DNA from: Prorocentrum cordatum
Lineage: Eukaryota > Sar > Dinophyceae > Prorocentrales > Prorocentraceae
Length of the DNA stretch: 27,500 nt
Direction: 5' to 3'
NCBI GenBank assembly: GCA_963575745.1
Contig: CAUYUJ010017865.1
Span: 170,540-198,039, forward strand
Below are positions 1 through 7,826 of this stretch, piece by piece. Numbering within the stretch: the stretch's first letter is position 1; each line of letters begins with the position of its first letter. The position numbers and the translations under genes are program-made. Under the pieces are notes generated by a model. That model did not search any database. It worked only from the letters and a program-made list of their open reading frames with translations, and had not been told where the DNA came from.

Positions 1-250
1 AGAGGCTTCAAGAGGACTCCAAGAGGCCCCCAAGAGGTTCCAGAGAGGCTCCAAGGTGGCTCCAAGAGACCCCCAAGATGGCCCCAGGAGGCGTTCTAGA
101 GGCCCCAAGAGTCCGCCGTGAGGGTCCAATAAGCCCCCAAGAGGCCCCAAGATGGTTCCAAGGAGCCCCCCAAAGGCTCTCAAGTGGACCCCAAACCGCG
201 CCAGGAGGCTTCCCCCCTTCCCCAAGAGGACCCCAAGCGGCCCCAGGAAG
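1..250 (-). repeat. Degenerate CTTGG-type short repeat (antisense orientation)
   Basis: The stretch is built from variants of CCCCAAGAGGC and CCAAGATGGC spaced about 11-12 bases apart. Its reverse complement reads GCCTCTTGGGG / GCCATCTTGG, the same words seen on the plus strand at 20944-21460, 21838-22005 and 23517-24160. Open frames across it are low-complexity Gly/Ala/Pro/Trp and are not taken as coding. Confidence 0.75.
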
Positions 251-273
251 GCCCCCGACTGCTGACGCACATA

Positions 274-295
274 TCCGTAGCCATCTCGGATCAAG
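274..295 (+). other. Spliced-leader-like relic (19/22)
   Basis: The 22 bases align without gaps to the dinoflagellate leader (consensus DCCGTAGCCATTTT followed by GGCTCAAG), differing at three internal positions. The first eleven bases, TCCGTAGCCAT, and the last five, TCAAG, are intact. It is followed by GTATCG and, 22 bases downstream, by the ATG of a 48-codon ORF. A likely reading is a leader carried into the genome with a reverse-transcribed mRNA. It could also be a diverged SL RNA gene, because GT follows the leader, but no Sm site or terminator is clear downstream. Confidence 0.5.
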
Positions 296-317
296 GTATC
301 GCCTGTGTTCTTGGATC

Positions 318-464
318 ATGGCTTTGACGGCGAAAGACCTTCACGAGCAGTATGGCCCTGAGCTGTCGCGGCCTCCCTTGGCCGACTGCGAGAGTGCGTA
401 TTATTTGCATCAGGCGCTCCGGGCAAAGGGTATCAATGCTAGTCACCAGGCGTGCACTGTATAA
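318..464 (+). CDS. Hypothetical 48-aa ORF downstream of an SL-like relic
   Basis: The frame starts at ATG 318 (MALTAKDLHEQYGPELSRPP...) and stops at TAA 462-464. The same frame is open further upstream, but ATG 318 was chosen because it is the first ATG after the leader-like sequence at 274-295 and because upstream translation is repeat-derived. Composition is mixed and protein-like (Tyr-Tyr, His, Asp, Cys, Lys all present), unlike the low-complexity frames elsewhere in the window. No family is recognised. No signal peptide or membrane segment is visible. It may be a short retroposed gene, the first exon of a longer gene, or a truncated pseudogene. The leader-ATG arrangement is seen in the sequence; its origin as a retroposed mRNA is inferred from the known recycling of dinoflagellate mRNAs. 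Confidence 0.35.
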   Translation: MALTAKDLHEQYGPELSRPPLADCESAYYLHQALRAKGINASHQACTV

Positions 465-822
465 CATCAGTGTAACACATGTACTTCTGTAATCGCATCC
501 CCACGAATTTGCCCCAAAAATGTGACCAACTATCTTGGCACTGCGTACCATCTCACGTGTACCGTGTACCACATCATATGTAACAGATGTGATCAACCTC
601 TGTGGGTGTGTACCCCACGCCAGTGTAGTAGCCAGGGTCGTCCGCACGCCACGAAGTGAAGTGTCCCAACGTCATAGGGCGGGAAGCTGGGTGTGGGTGG
701 TCTCGAAGAGTCGTTTGGATATTTGGTAGAGCTTGAACGGCCCCCCCCACGAAGTGGGGGTATTGGCTGGTGTCGCAAGAAAACCCTGGCACTGGGGAGA
801 ACACTGAGCGTTCGGGTAAAAT
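465..822. other. Unassigned spacer
   Basis: AT-richer than the surroundings, with several related words (GTAACACATGT, ACGTGTACCGTGTACC, GTAACAGATGTG), so it may be a decayed short repeat. A C-rich palindromic patch (CCCCCCCACGAAGTGGGGG) lies near 741. No convincing ORF or RNA gene is seen. Confidence 0.4.
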
Positions 823-825
823 GAT

Positions 826-866
826 TGTTGTTGTTGTTGTTGTTGTTGTTGTTTTTGTTGTTATTG
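826..866 (+). repeat. (TTG)n microsatellite
   Basis: About 13 TTG/GTT triplets with two interruptions near the 3' end. The minus strand would read as poly-Asn; this is not taken as coding. Confidence 0.95.
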
Positions 867-1025
867 CGTCCTGACGATCCTGAATTCATGGCAAAACACC
901 ATTCCAGGGATGTCAATACCGCGAATCAACGTGACTCTTGCGCCCTGACGTTCCCACATCGTTCTGGAACACCTTTCCTAAGGCGTCAACCATGAGAATA
1001 TTTGAACTTGTTGGTTTTCTGTGAC

Positions 1026-1669
1026 ACGAATGTGCGCTGCGCTAATGCGAGAGCCACATGTTGAAATCGACCCGCCTCCCGGCACACCTTTGAGTTTTTA
1101 AGACGACTGTGCGTGACGCTGAGGCGAGAGCCACATTTTGAAACGGAACCACCCTCCATGCGTGAAGCTCTTGCAACCTTTCAAGACGAATGTGCGCGTC
1201 GCTAAGGCGACAGCCACATGTTGAAAGCGACCCGCCCTCCACTTGTCAAACTCTTGCACATATTGAAGACGAGTGTGCGCGGCGCTGAGGCGAGAGCCAC
1301 ACGTTGAAATAGAACCACCCTCCACGCTTGAAGCTCTCGCAAACTGTGAGACGAATGTGCGCAGCGCTGAGGCGAGAGCCACATGTTGAAAACGACCCCC
1401 CCTCCACTTGTGAAACCTTTGCACATTTGAAGACGAATGTGCGCGGTTCTAGGGAGGGAGCCACATGTTGGAAACAACCCGCCTTCCATCCCTGAAACTT
1501 TTGGAACTGTCAAGACGAGTGTTCGCGGCGCTACGGCGAGGGCCACATTCGAACCATTGCCCGCTTTCCATCAGGGAAACTCTTGACTGTGCGTGGCGCT
1601 AAGGCGAGAGCCGCACTTTGAAACCACCTGCCCTCCACGCTCGAAGCTCTTGCACATGCCCATTTCAAG
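1026..1669. repeat. 82-bp tandem satellite, eight copies
   Basis: Copies begin at 1026, 1103, 1186, 1269, 1351, 1433, 1515 and about 1586, so units are 71-84 bp, mostly 82-83. Each opens with ACGAATGTGCGC..CGCT, carries GGCGAGAGCCACATGTTGAA and ends near CTTGCAC..TTGAAG. Copies 2 and 4 share a GAACCACCCTCCA core with GAAGCTCT, while 3 and 5 share GACCCGCCCTCCACTTGT, so copies 2-5 alternate A-B-A-B, a dimer of about 165 bp. Because 82 is not a multiple of three, overlapping minus-strand open frames all repeat the same words; they are shadows of the satellite. Confidence 0.93.
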
Positions 1670-1761
1670 CTTCAGGGTTAGAAATGATGAGGAAAGGTCC
1701 GGCGAAACGTCCATCCCGCCCTCGGTCGCGGTGCGACAAGGAGGCGTTGTTTGTAAGGGGT

Positions 1762-2274
1762 GGAGATGGAGGTGCAGGAGGAGGAGGAGGAGGAGGAGGA
1801 GGAGGAGGAGGAGGATGAGGAGGAGCAGGTGGAGGAGCGGGATGGATGGATGGATGGAGGGAGGGCGGGCGGGCGGGCTGGTTGGAGGGCGGGCGGGCGG
1901 GCGGCGGGCGGGCGGAGGAGGAGAAGGAGGAGGGAGGGAGGAGGAGGAGGAGGAGGAGGAGGAGCGGGAGGACAATGATGAGGGGGACAAGGGACGATGG
2001 AAGATTGATGAGGGAATGGGAGAGAAGGGATGAGGAGGGAGGAGATATTAGGGGGAAGCTGGAGAAGAAAGAGGATGAGGTTGAGGAGAGGGTCGAGAAG
2101 GAGGGCGAGGAGGAGACGGAGGAGGCGGAGGAGGAGGAGAAGGAGGAAAATGATGAGGAGGAGGTGGAGGTGAAGAAGGAGGAGAAGGGAGGAGGAGGAG
2201 GAGGAGGAGGTGGAGGTGAAGGAGGAGGAGGAGGAGGAGGAGGAGGAGGAGGAGGAGGGAGGAGGAGGCTGGAG
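1762..2274 (+). repeat. Large GGA/GAG purine array
   Basis: About 510 bp, almost free of pyrimidines on the plus strand, made of GGA triplets interrupted by GGGCGGGC runs (1860-1915), GATGGATGGATGG and GAAG-rich spacers. It gives poly-Gly/Glu/Arg on the plus strand and poly-Ser/Leu/Pro on the minus strand in every frame. Very long overlapping open frames on both strands result; none is taken as a gene. Confidence 0.95.
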
Positions 2275-2869
2275 GGACACAGTTTGTGAGCCTCCTGGGG
2301 GGGCACGGTCGCCACGGCTGGATTTGCTAATTCTGGGAAATGAGCAGGAGTCGTCCCCCCCCTCCCTCCCTCCTCCAATTTCCCCCTCCCTCCTCCTAGG
2401 GCCCAGCGCAACATTTCATCTGTGCTGTGACCAGTCCTTCTCTCCGCGCTCGGCTTGGGTCGTCCACCACCGCAGCCTGCCAGCAAGCTCGCGTCCGCAG
2501 GGGACGGGGGGAAAGGGCTGCAGCGTCGGGGCGTGGATGGCTCGCCTTCGGCCAGGGACTGGAACGGCTCGAGGGACTGGGGAGAGGAGCTCGGTTGAGC
2601 CCACTCTGGGCCAACGAGGGCGGGCTGGTGGGATGTGTATCCTCCTCCTCCTCCCCCTCCTCGTCCTCCTTCCTCATCACCTTCTCTATCGGTGAGGTTA
2701 AAGGGAAGGGGGGGGATGAGAAGGAGAAGTGGGAGAAGCACGTCGCTGCGCAGCTTCATCCGCGCGGGAGAAGAGGGATCCCGACCCGTATGCGACCTGC
2801 GTCCGCTCCCCAAACATCGACTGCGATCGGGGTGCCATTTTTTTATACTGCAAGCTCCGGTGTCCCACT
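2275..2869. other. Unassigned GC-rich spacer
   Basis: Holds a C/T-rich patch at about 2356-2398 (CCCTCCC type), a TCC patch at about 2639-2676 and otherwise unique GC-rich sequence. No recognisable gene. Confidence 0.4.
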
Positions 2870-3045
2870 TCGCGTGCCGTGCCGTGGCCAATTCTTGGGC
2901 ACGAGGAAGGTGCCGCCCGCGAGCCGTGCCGCTCCTAAGTTTTCGCACGCGGCACGCGTGCCGCCCGCGTGCCGCGTGCCGTGGCGTGCCGTGCCGGCGT
3001 GCGTGTCGGTGTCGTGCCGTGCCTCGCCGCGTAGCACCCCGAGTT
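2870..3045 (+). repeat. CGTGCCG-rich short repeat
   Basis: The word CGTGCCG and its variants (GCGTGCCG, CCGTGCCG, CGTGCCGC) recur many times at irregular spacing. This is a cryptic simple repeat that opens several Arg/Ala-rich frames. Confidence 0.7.
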
Positions 3046-3061
3046 GCGTAATGCGCGTCGG

Positions 3062-3106
3062 GGGTCCTCCCTCCTCCCTCCTCCCTCCTCCCTCCTCCCT
3101 CCTCCG
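3062..3106 (+). repeat. (CCTCCCT) microsatellite
   Basis: Six to seven tandem copies of a CCTCCCT-type 7-mer, followed by unique GC-rich sequence up to 3390. Confidence 0.9.
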
Positions 3107-3390
3107 GCGTCGCCCCCGCCGACAGCCCCACGGCGACCCCCGTTGCGGGCAGCCTCTGCGCGCCGAAGGCGCTCCGACCGCCGCCGAGGCGCGACGACGA
3201 GGCGCGTCCGGGGGGGCGGGTGTACCTCCCCTCCCCTGGCTGGACCCGAACGGTGTTTTCGGTGATCTCGTGGGCCGTTTGCGTTTCGACTCCGTTTTTG
3301 CAGCAGAGGCGGAGTGGAGACGCCAGCGAGGGACAACGAACACAAGACGAAAAGGAACAAGCACCGTTCAGGTTCGGCCCTGTTCAGAAG

Positions 3391-3615
3391 CCCAGGGTGC
3401 GCGCCACAGTGGGAAACTGAACGAAAACGGAAAACACCGATGAGGTCCAGCCACAGTGGGAAAGCAAAGCGAAAGCAAAACGAACACCGAAAAGCGAAAA
3501 CGAAAACCGTGGAAGCACAAAACAAAACCAAAACGAAACCAGAACGAAACAAAACGAAACCAAAGCGAAAAACGAACAACGAAAAACGAAGCGCCCAGGG
3601 TGCGCGCAACAGTGG
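3391..3615. repeat. A-rich (AACGAAA)n island between 22-bp direct repeats
   Basis: The words CCCAGGGTGCGCG and ACAGTGG form a 22-bp unit at 3391-3412 and again at 3594-3615 with one mismatch. Between them lie about 180 bp dominated by AACGAAA, AAACCAAAA and AAGCGAAA, strikingly C/A-biased against a GC-rich background. The direct repeats could be a target-site duplication around an inserted A-rich sequence or the arms of a duplication. The open frames across it are Lys/Thr/Asn-rich and low complexity. Confidence 0.6.
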
Positions 3616-3839
3616 CGCCGGGCCGCTCTTCGTGCCGCGGCCCGCGCGGCCCGCGTGCCGCGCGGGGGCCGTGCCACGCAGAGCGTGCGCCTGTGCCGAG
3701 AGGGGGCCTCGCCGTCGTCGTCGAGGGTCGGGGCGCGGGCGTCGCTGCCCCGGCGAGGGATTTGCGGCGGAGGGGCGGCGGCAGGGCCCGCGGGAGGGCA
3801 TAGCGGCGAGGGCGGCGAGGGCGGGCGGGAGCCGGCGGA

Positions 3840-3862
3840 GGTGACGATGTGCCCTCCTAGAT
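3840..3862 (+). repeat. Left 23-bp direct repeat flanking miniature element A
   Basis: GGTGACGATGTGCCCTCCTA plus GAT; matches 4055-4077 at 22 of 23 positions (G/A at the fourth). It directly abuts the terminal inverted repeat. Confidence 0.8.
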
Positions 3863-4053
3863 TTATGTCGGGCGTGTCCCCCCACAGGGGGATTGTCGAC
3901 GAAAAATACAAATGCCAGAACAAATGCCCCAAACAGGTCAAAAAGTATTTAAAGATAGTCCCCAGATTATTTTTGGAGTATTTTTGGATTGTTTTTGGGG
4001 TATTTCTAATTTTTCGTCGAAAATCCCCCTGTAGAGGGACACGCCCGCCTTAA
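3863..4053. mobile_element. Miniature inverted-repeat element, family A, copy 1
   Basis: 191 bp with terminal inverted repeats of about 45 bp: the left end reads TTATGTCGGGCGTGTCCC and the reverse complement of the right end TTAAGGCGGGCGTGTCCC. Both continue through a CAGGGGGATT block to CGACGAAAAAT. The repeat holds its own small palindrome around the G5/C5 runs. The 100-bp interior is AT-rich (ATTTTTGGAGTATTTTTGG) and has no coding capacity. Related copies lie at 19779-19942 and 22261-22308. TTAA at the ends recalls piggyBac-type TTAA targeting, but the next bases do not match the usual piggyBac CCC start, so superfamily is open. Confidence 0.85.
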
Positions 4054-4054
4054 A

Positions 4055-4077
4055 GGTAACGATGTGCCCTCCTAGAT
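4055..4077 (+). repeat. Right 23-bp direct repeat flanking miniature element A
   Basis: Second copy of the 3840-3862 unit, one base after the element's terminal TTAA (an extra A lies between). At 23 bp it is long for a DNA-transposon target duplication. Confidence 0.8.
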
Positions 4078-4577
4078 ACAGTGAGAAAATCCGTAGCAAG
4101 GACGGGTAACCTTCCCAAGGGCACCCTTACGTCCTTAGATTTGTTCGGCAGTGCGCCGCTGGAAAGGCTTCATCTGGGCGTCCAAGGACCGTCCAAGGGC
4201 CTTGCGTCCTTGCAGCGCGTCCTTGTTACAGATTTTGAGTGTACAGCTGTTTTGGGCTCAGGGTTTCCGGAACCTGCCACGTAGGCCTTTCATTTCCGAT
4301 TGTGTTTTGGGTTTCTATGCACGCTGAGTTTCTGTGCACGGTTTATTTTTTGTCGTTTCCTGCTTTTGGGGGGAGTCGGCCAGGGCGCGGTTCTGTTCGT
4401 CGTGCGGCTGCTGCAGGGTGCAGGTGTTGCGCGGGCGGACCCGTTTCTGTTGCTGCGGCTGTTGCCGCTGCTGGTGTGGTTTTCGATGCTGTCAGCTATC
4501 CACTTGCCTGTTGTCGATGCTGTTAGTTCTCCACTTGCCTGCAGGTATGCATTACTTGACATGCGTAGTCGTACCAG
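4078..4577. other. Unassigned spacer
   Basis: Unique-looking sequence with CCAAGGGC / GTCCTTG words at 4110-4225 and T/G-rich sequence at 4290-4560. Nothing recognisable as a gene. Confidence 0.35.
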
Positions 4578-5018
4578 ATGCCGATTGTGTTTTCAATGTC
4601 TCTGTTGTGGCTAGTGCTGATACTGCGACGCTTGCTTGTACTACCCTCGTTGCTGTGCATCTCGCAAGTGCTTGCAGGACGCCCGCGTACCATGCCCGCC
4701 AGCCCGGCTTTGGTTGTGAAAGTGGACAGTGGTTCGCTGCGTGATATCAGGCCCCGGACCAAGCCTCCAGGTCGGTTTTGGAGTTCGCGCGGTGATCGCG
4801 GCGGCCACAACTCGGCCCAAGGTTTTTGTCACAGAGTGGCGTGCCCCTTCCCAGCCCCCCCCCGGCTCTGCGACGCAGACGTGGCCCATGATCAACAAAA
4901 GAGCGACAGAGAGTTAGCAATTTATGTCCGACATGGGCAGTCGCGTTTTTTGGTCAGAGGTCGATTGCCACGCAACCAGTGGCACCAGCCTGCGGCATCG
5001 CCGCGAGACGAGGAATGA
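4578..5018 (+). CDS. Uncertain 146-aa ORF with hydrophobic N-terminus
   Basis: The frame opens at ATG 4578 and closes at 5016-5018. The first 33 residues (MPIVFSMSLLWLVLILRRLL...) are strongly hydrophobic with two arginines in the middle, then a VLA-type end, which would pass as a signal anchor or signal peptide. The rest is basic and polar, without a recognised motif. Composition is mixed and not driven by a simple repeat, so it is the best frame between 4100 and 5260. However, GC-rich noise gives frames of this length here and no splice signal, leader or homologue supports it. It may be chance. Confidence 0.15.
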   Translation: MPIVFSMSLLWLVLILRRLLVLPSLLCISQVLAGRPRTMPASPALVVKVDSGSLRDIRPRTKPPGRFWSSRGDRGGHNSAQGFCHRVACPFPAPPRLCDADVAHDQQKSDRELAIYVRHGQSRFLVRGRLPRNQWHQPAASPRDEE

Positions 5019-5269
5019 GTCAGGCAGCGCTGCCTGAACCTTGATGGACCGATTTTCCACCACCGCTACCATAGGTACAGTGGAAACCCATGCCAAGAAA
5101 CACCCTGCTTGCCTCCAGGGTACCTTGGGTTTTCTGGGTTTCGGTGGTTTTGCCATGGAAAGCGTCACGTTCCCACATTAAGAATCGATGGACGTCCTTC
5201 GGCTCCAGGGTTGGGTTTCTTGTGGAAGGTTTCTTGTGGTCGAGCTCCTACTGTAGGAGAGGGCGAAGC

Positions 5270-5341
5270 AGGAGCAGGAGGATGAGGAGGAGGAGGAGGA
5301 GGAGGAAGAGGAGGAGGAGGAGGAAGAGGAGGAGGAGGAGG
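5270..5341 (+). repeat. GGA triplet array
   Basis: About 70 bp of GGA/GAG/AGG triplets with GAAGA interruptions. It is preceded by the small palindrome CTCCTACTGTAGGAG near 5246. Confidence 0.95.
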
Positions 5342-5510
5342 ACCTCCCCCATCCTCTCTTCTCTCCCGTCCTACCTGTGGTAGCGGTGGTGGAACATTGG
5401 CCCCTCAAACCTGTCGTCCCGTGCGCCCGTGGCGTCTACACCGAGGCAAGAGCATCTCCTCGGAGCAGATCGCCACGGCCAAGGCCCGGAGTGTGCGCCG
5501 CCACCGGGGG

Positions 5511-5601
5511 GAGGAGGAGGAGGAGGAGGAGGAGGAGGAGGAGGAGGAGGAGGAGGAGAGGAGGAGGAGGAGGAGGAGGAGGAGGAGAAGAGAGAGGAGG
5601 A

Positions 5602-5634
<33 letters not shown>

Positions 5635-5656
5635 GGAGGAGGAGGGGAGAGGGAGG
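5511..5656 (+). repeat. GGA triplet array
   Basis: About 145 bp of near-pure GGA with short GAGAGA interruptions. It opens poly-Glu/Gly/Arg frames on the plus strand and poly-Ser/Leu/Pro on the minus strand. Confidence 0.95.
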
Positions 5657-5780
5657 TAGTTCAAGCATCGACGGCCCCGAAGCCTCCCTGCTGGCAGAGG
5701 GTGCACCTGTCGCCGTGCCGCTTGTTCCGACGCATGGCCTCGCGTCTCAGGGAGAGCGCCTCGGCCACCAGGGCAAACTG

Positions 5781-5823
5781 CGCATTTTGGCACACCCCTC
5801 ACACGTTTCGTGGCCCCATAGGG
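5781..5823 (+). repeat. Direct repeat, copy 1 of 2 (43 bp)
   Basis: Starts CGCATTTTGGCACACCCCTC and ends CCCCATAGGG. The copy at 6199-6241 matches at 39 of 43 positions. No element boundary is clear. Confidence 0.75.
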
Positions 5824-5880
5824 AGCCCACCTAAGGTCCCAGTGGCGCAGTTCGCATGGCGCCGCCGCCTCATTTGGGCA

Positions 5881-5919
5881 CACGGGTCGTCCGCTGCTCC
5901 GCGCAGCGGACGACCCGTG
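5881..5919. other. Perfect 17-bp hairpin
   Basis: CACGGGTCGTCCGCTGC is followed by a five-base loop TCCGC and then by its exact reverse complement. The loop belongs to the same CTCCG/TCCGC class as the hairpins at 17689 and 26173. Confidence 0.9.
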
Positions 5920-6198
5920 CGCGTCGCTGGGACCCCTTCGGGGCGACCGGCGTGCGTCGCGGGGACTCCGTGCGGCGCCGCGCCCGCAGCCTCGGACATG
6001 GGCGTGCACGGGCAAAGAGAGAGAAAAACAAAACGGGAAGGAAGCGGGCGCGATCCTCGGGAGGAGCGTGCCGACATGGGCGTCGACGTTTATGCACGTA
6101 GACTGATTCGCACGCAGATTCATTCACAATCAGACTCACTCGCGCTCAGTCTCTCGCACACAGACCTATCGTCTTCGCTCGCGTGGTGTGCCCCGCCA

Positions 6199-6241
6199 CG
6201 CATTTCGGCACGCCCCTCACACGGTTCGTGGTCCCATAGGG
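6199..6241 (+). repeat. Direct repeat, copy 2 of 2 (43 bp)
   Basis: Starts CGCATTTCGGCACGCCCCTC; partner of 5781-5823. The sequence between the two copies (5824-6198) holds the 17-bp hairpin and otherwise unassigned GC-rich DNA. Confidence 0.75.
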
Positions 6242-6350
6242 GGCGAGGGCAAAGATGAGATTCATAATTGCGGTATTCACAACTGCATATGGTTGGGTCC
6301 TTCGCCAGGATCGTTTTTGTGGGCTATTTTTGAGCCTTCCTCCTGTAGAA

Positions 6351-6529
6351 GGACATTCAGGAGGATACTAAACACACAGACACAATTCATCGTCGATTCC
6401 CCCCGAAGATATGGGAAAATATGGGAAGTGGGGGGGAAGACAAAAACATAACAACTATGGGACACTATGGGGGATCCTGTTATTTGTGTAAATTTATTTG
6501 TGTGTCCCAGGGCCCCTTCAGACATGCCC
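6351..6529 (+). mobile_element. Dispersed ~178-bp repeat, family J, copy 1
   Basis: Aligns with 16611-16787 over its whole length. Shared blocks in order are CATTCAGGAGG, AAACACACAGACACAA, GTCGATT/GTCGATC, ATGGGAAAAT, GGGAAGTGGGGGGGAAGACA and GGCCCCTTCAGRCATGCC. The interior is A/T-richer than the flanks and has no coding capacity. The ends are weakly inverted (GGCATTCAGGAGGG against GGCATGCCTGAAGGGG), so a miniature DNA element is possible but not shown. GC-rich sequence related to the 12318-12640 minisatellite follows both copies. Confidence 0.75.
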
Positions 6530-6755
6530 GACCTAACGCTCGGAGCAGGGCGCGCCGGCGCACGCCGCCGCGGCAGCCCGGGCAGCGAGAGGCCGCTCCC
6601 CGCGGGCAGCTCGCGCGCCGCGACCGCGCTGCGGTGCAGCGCGCGGGCACCCCCCCGGGGCGGGCTGGCGGGCGCGAGCCGAGTCGAGGGTCGGAGGCCC
6701 CCAGGCGGCAGCTTATGGTGACCACGCCGTGCCCTGAGACCCTGGCTGCGGGACT

Positions 6756-6836
6756 GGAAAATGACCGCAGCCACTGCTTCTTGTCTGCGCCGCCTTCCAG
6801 CCGGCCGAAGAAGAAGCAGTGGTTGTGGCCATTTCC
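6756..6836 (+). mobile_element. 80-bp hairpin element, family B, copy 1
   Basis: The left arm GAAAATGACCGCAGCCACTG pairs imperfectly with the right arm GCAGTGGTTGTGGCCATTTC. The loop is CTGCGCCGCCTTCCAGCCGG. An inverted copy lies 18 bases downstream. Confidence 0.85.
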
Positions 6837-6854
6837 CCTGGTGCCAAGCTCAAC

Positions 6855-6934
6855 GAAAATGACCACAACCACTGCTTTGTGTCTGCGGGCTGGAAGGCGG
6901 GAACAAAAGAATAGCAGTGGCTGTGGTCGTTTTC
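6855..6934 (-). mobile_element. 80-bp hairpin element, family B, copy 2 (inverted)
   Basis: Its reverse complement aligns end to end with 6756-6836, including the asymmetric loop word CCGCCTTCCAGCC. The two copies therefore lie in opposite orientation around an 18-base spacer. Each can fold alone, or the pair can fold as one long palindrome. Confidence 0.85.
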
Positions 6935-7568
6935 ACGCCCCGTACTGGCGTTGCGATTTTTTCGCAGCATGGGGTTTTGGCGCAATTTCGGGCCCCGGGG
7001 CCCTCACAGATCGATGCGGCTCGAACACCGACGCAGAAGGATGCGGTCCGGGGCTCTCTGGGCGTGATTTCTTGCGGTGTCGGCATCATTTTTTTTCGCA
7101 GCGTCGGACCTCAGGGTGTGGCGAGTCGGTGGGGATCTGGGCTCGCCGCGCGGTTTTGGGGCTCGAGCCCCTCGCCGAGGACGTCTCGGGCGGCAGGGGG
7201 CCTCCAGGGCCCCGGACGACCCTGCGGACGACCCTACGACCACGCACCGGACGTCCTGGGCGGTGGGCCCTCCATGGGGGCCGCCTCGTCGCCCCGGCCG
7301 GGCGCAGCGCCGAGCACGGGTGCGCGCGGACCCCTGCAGGGGTCGGGGGTCCGACTTTGAGCTGCCGTTGGCTCAACGCGGCCCGGCTCCGAAGCTCGGC
7401 CCTGCTAGCGTCGGGGGCGGAAGAGAGGGGGGTGATGACTAGGGGGGGGGGATATCATGGCGTGGGCCATGACATTTCCCCAGATTTCCTGGCGCCTCTT
7501 CTCATTTCATCACATCCCTTTCCCCCACTGGGCTGCGCACGTGCCGCCGGTCATGATTTCTGCACGAG
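6935..7568. other. Unassigned GC-rich spacer
   Basis: Unique-looking GC-rich sequence; no ORF with convincing composition and no clear repeat. A G10 run with GATATC lies near 7441. Confidence 0.35.
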
Positions 7569-7762
7569 CGAGATGGGCACGGAAAGAATGGGTACAATGC
7601 TCAACAGCAGTTCCCTGTTCATTTTGAACAGGACTCGCTGTCCGCGCCGCCGCGGCCTGTGTCCACTTGAGACAGAAGGCCGCTTGCCCAACAGCGGCCG
7701 CTGTTGGTTTGGGACAACACTTGTTGTTGGGCATTGTGCCCATTCTTTCCGTACCCATTTCG
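7569..7762. mobile_element. Miniature inverted-repeat element, family C
   Basis: 194 bp with 38-bp terminal inverted repeats at 7569-7606 and 7725-7762, identical at 34 of 38 positions. Both hold GGAAAGAATGGG and end in CAACA. Inside lies a perfect 20-bp palindrome at 7688-7707 containing a NotI-type core GCGGCCGC, plus a smaller CTGTTC..GAACAG fold. There is no coding capacity. No clear target duplication is seen. Confidence 0.85.
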
Positions 7763-7780
7763 GGCGTCCAAACGATTTGC

Positions 7781-7826
7781 ACCCCCCCCCTCTTGGACAC
7801 CCCCCTCTTGGACACCCCCCTCTTGG
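7781..7826 (+). repeat. 15-bp tandem repeat, three copies
   Basis: CCCCCTCTTGGACAC repeated with exact 15-base spacing; TCTTGGACA begins at 7791 and 7806, and TCTTGG at 7821. Confidence 0.9.

Noticed and set aside
1042-1546. Repeat protein with GGRFQHVALASA-type motif on the minus strand
   Set aside because: The 82-bp unit is not a multiple of three, so the same words appear in three frames in turn. It is a satellite, not a protein.
1665-3131. Long minus-strand frame (nearly 490 codons) over the first GGA array
   Set aside because: It is poly-Ser/Pro/Leu from a triplet array, and frames on both strands and in all phases are open. No domain and no codon structure outside the repeat.
3863-4053. 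piggyBac assignment for family A on TTAA ends alone
   Set aside because: The bases inside TTAA read GTCGGGCG rather than a CCC start, and 23-bp flanking repeats contradict a simple 4-bp target duplication.
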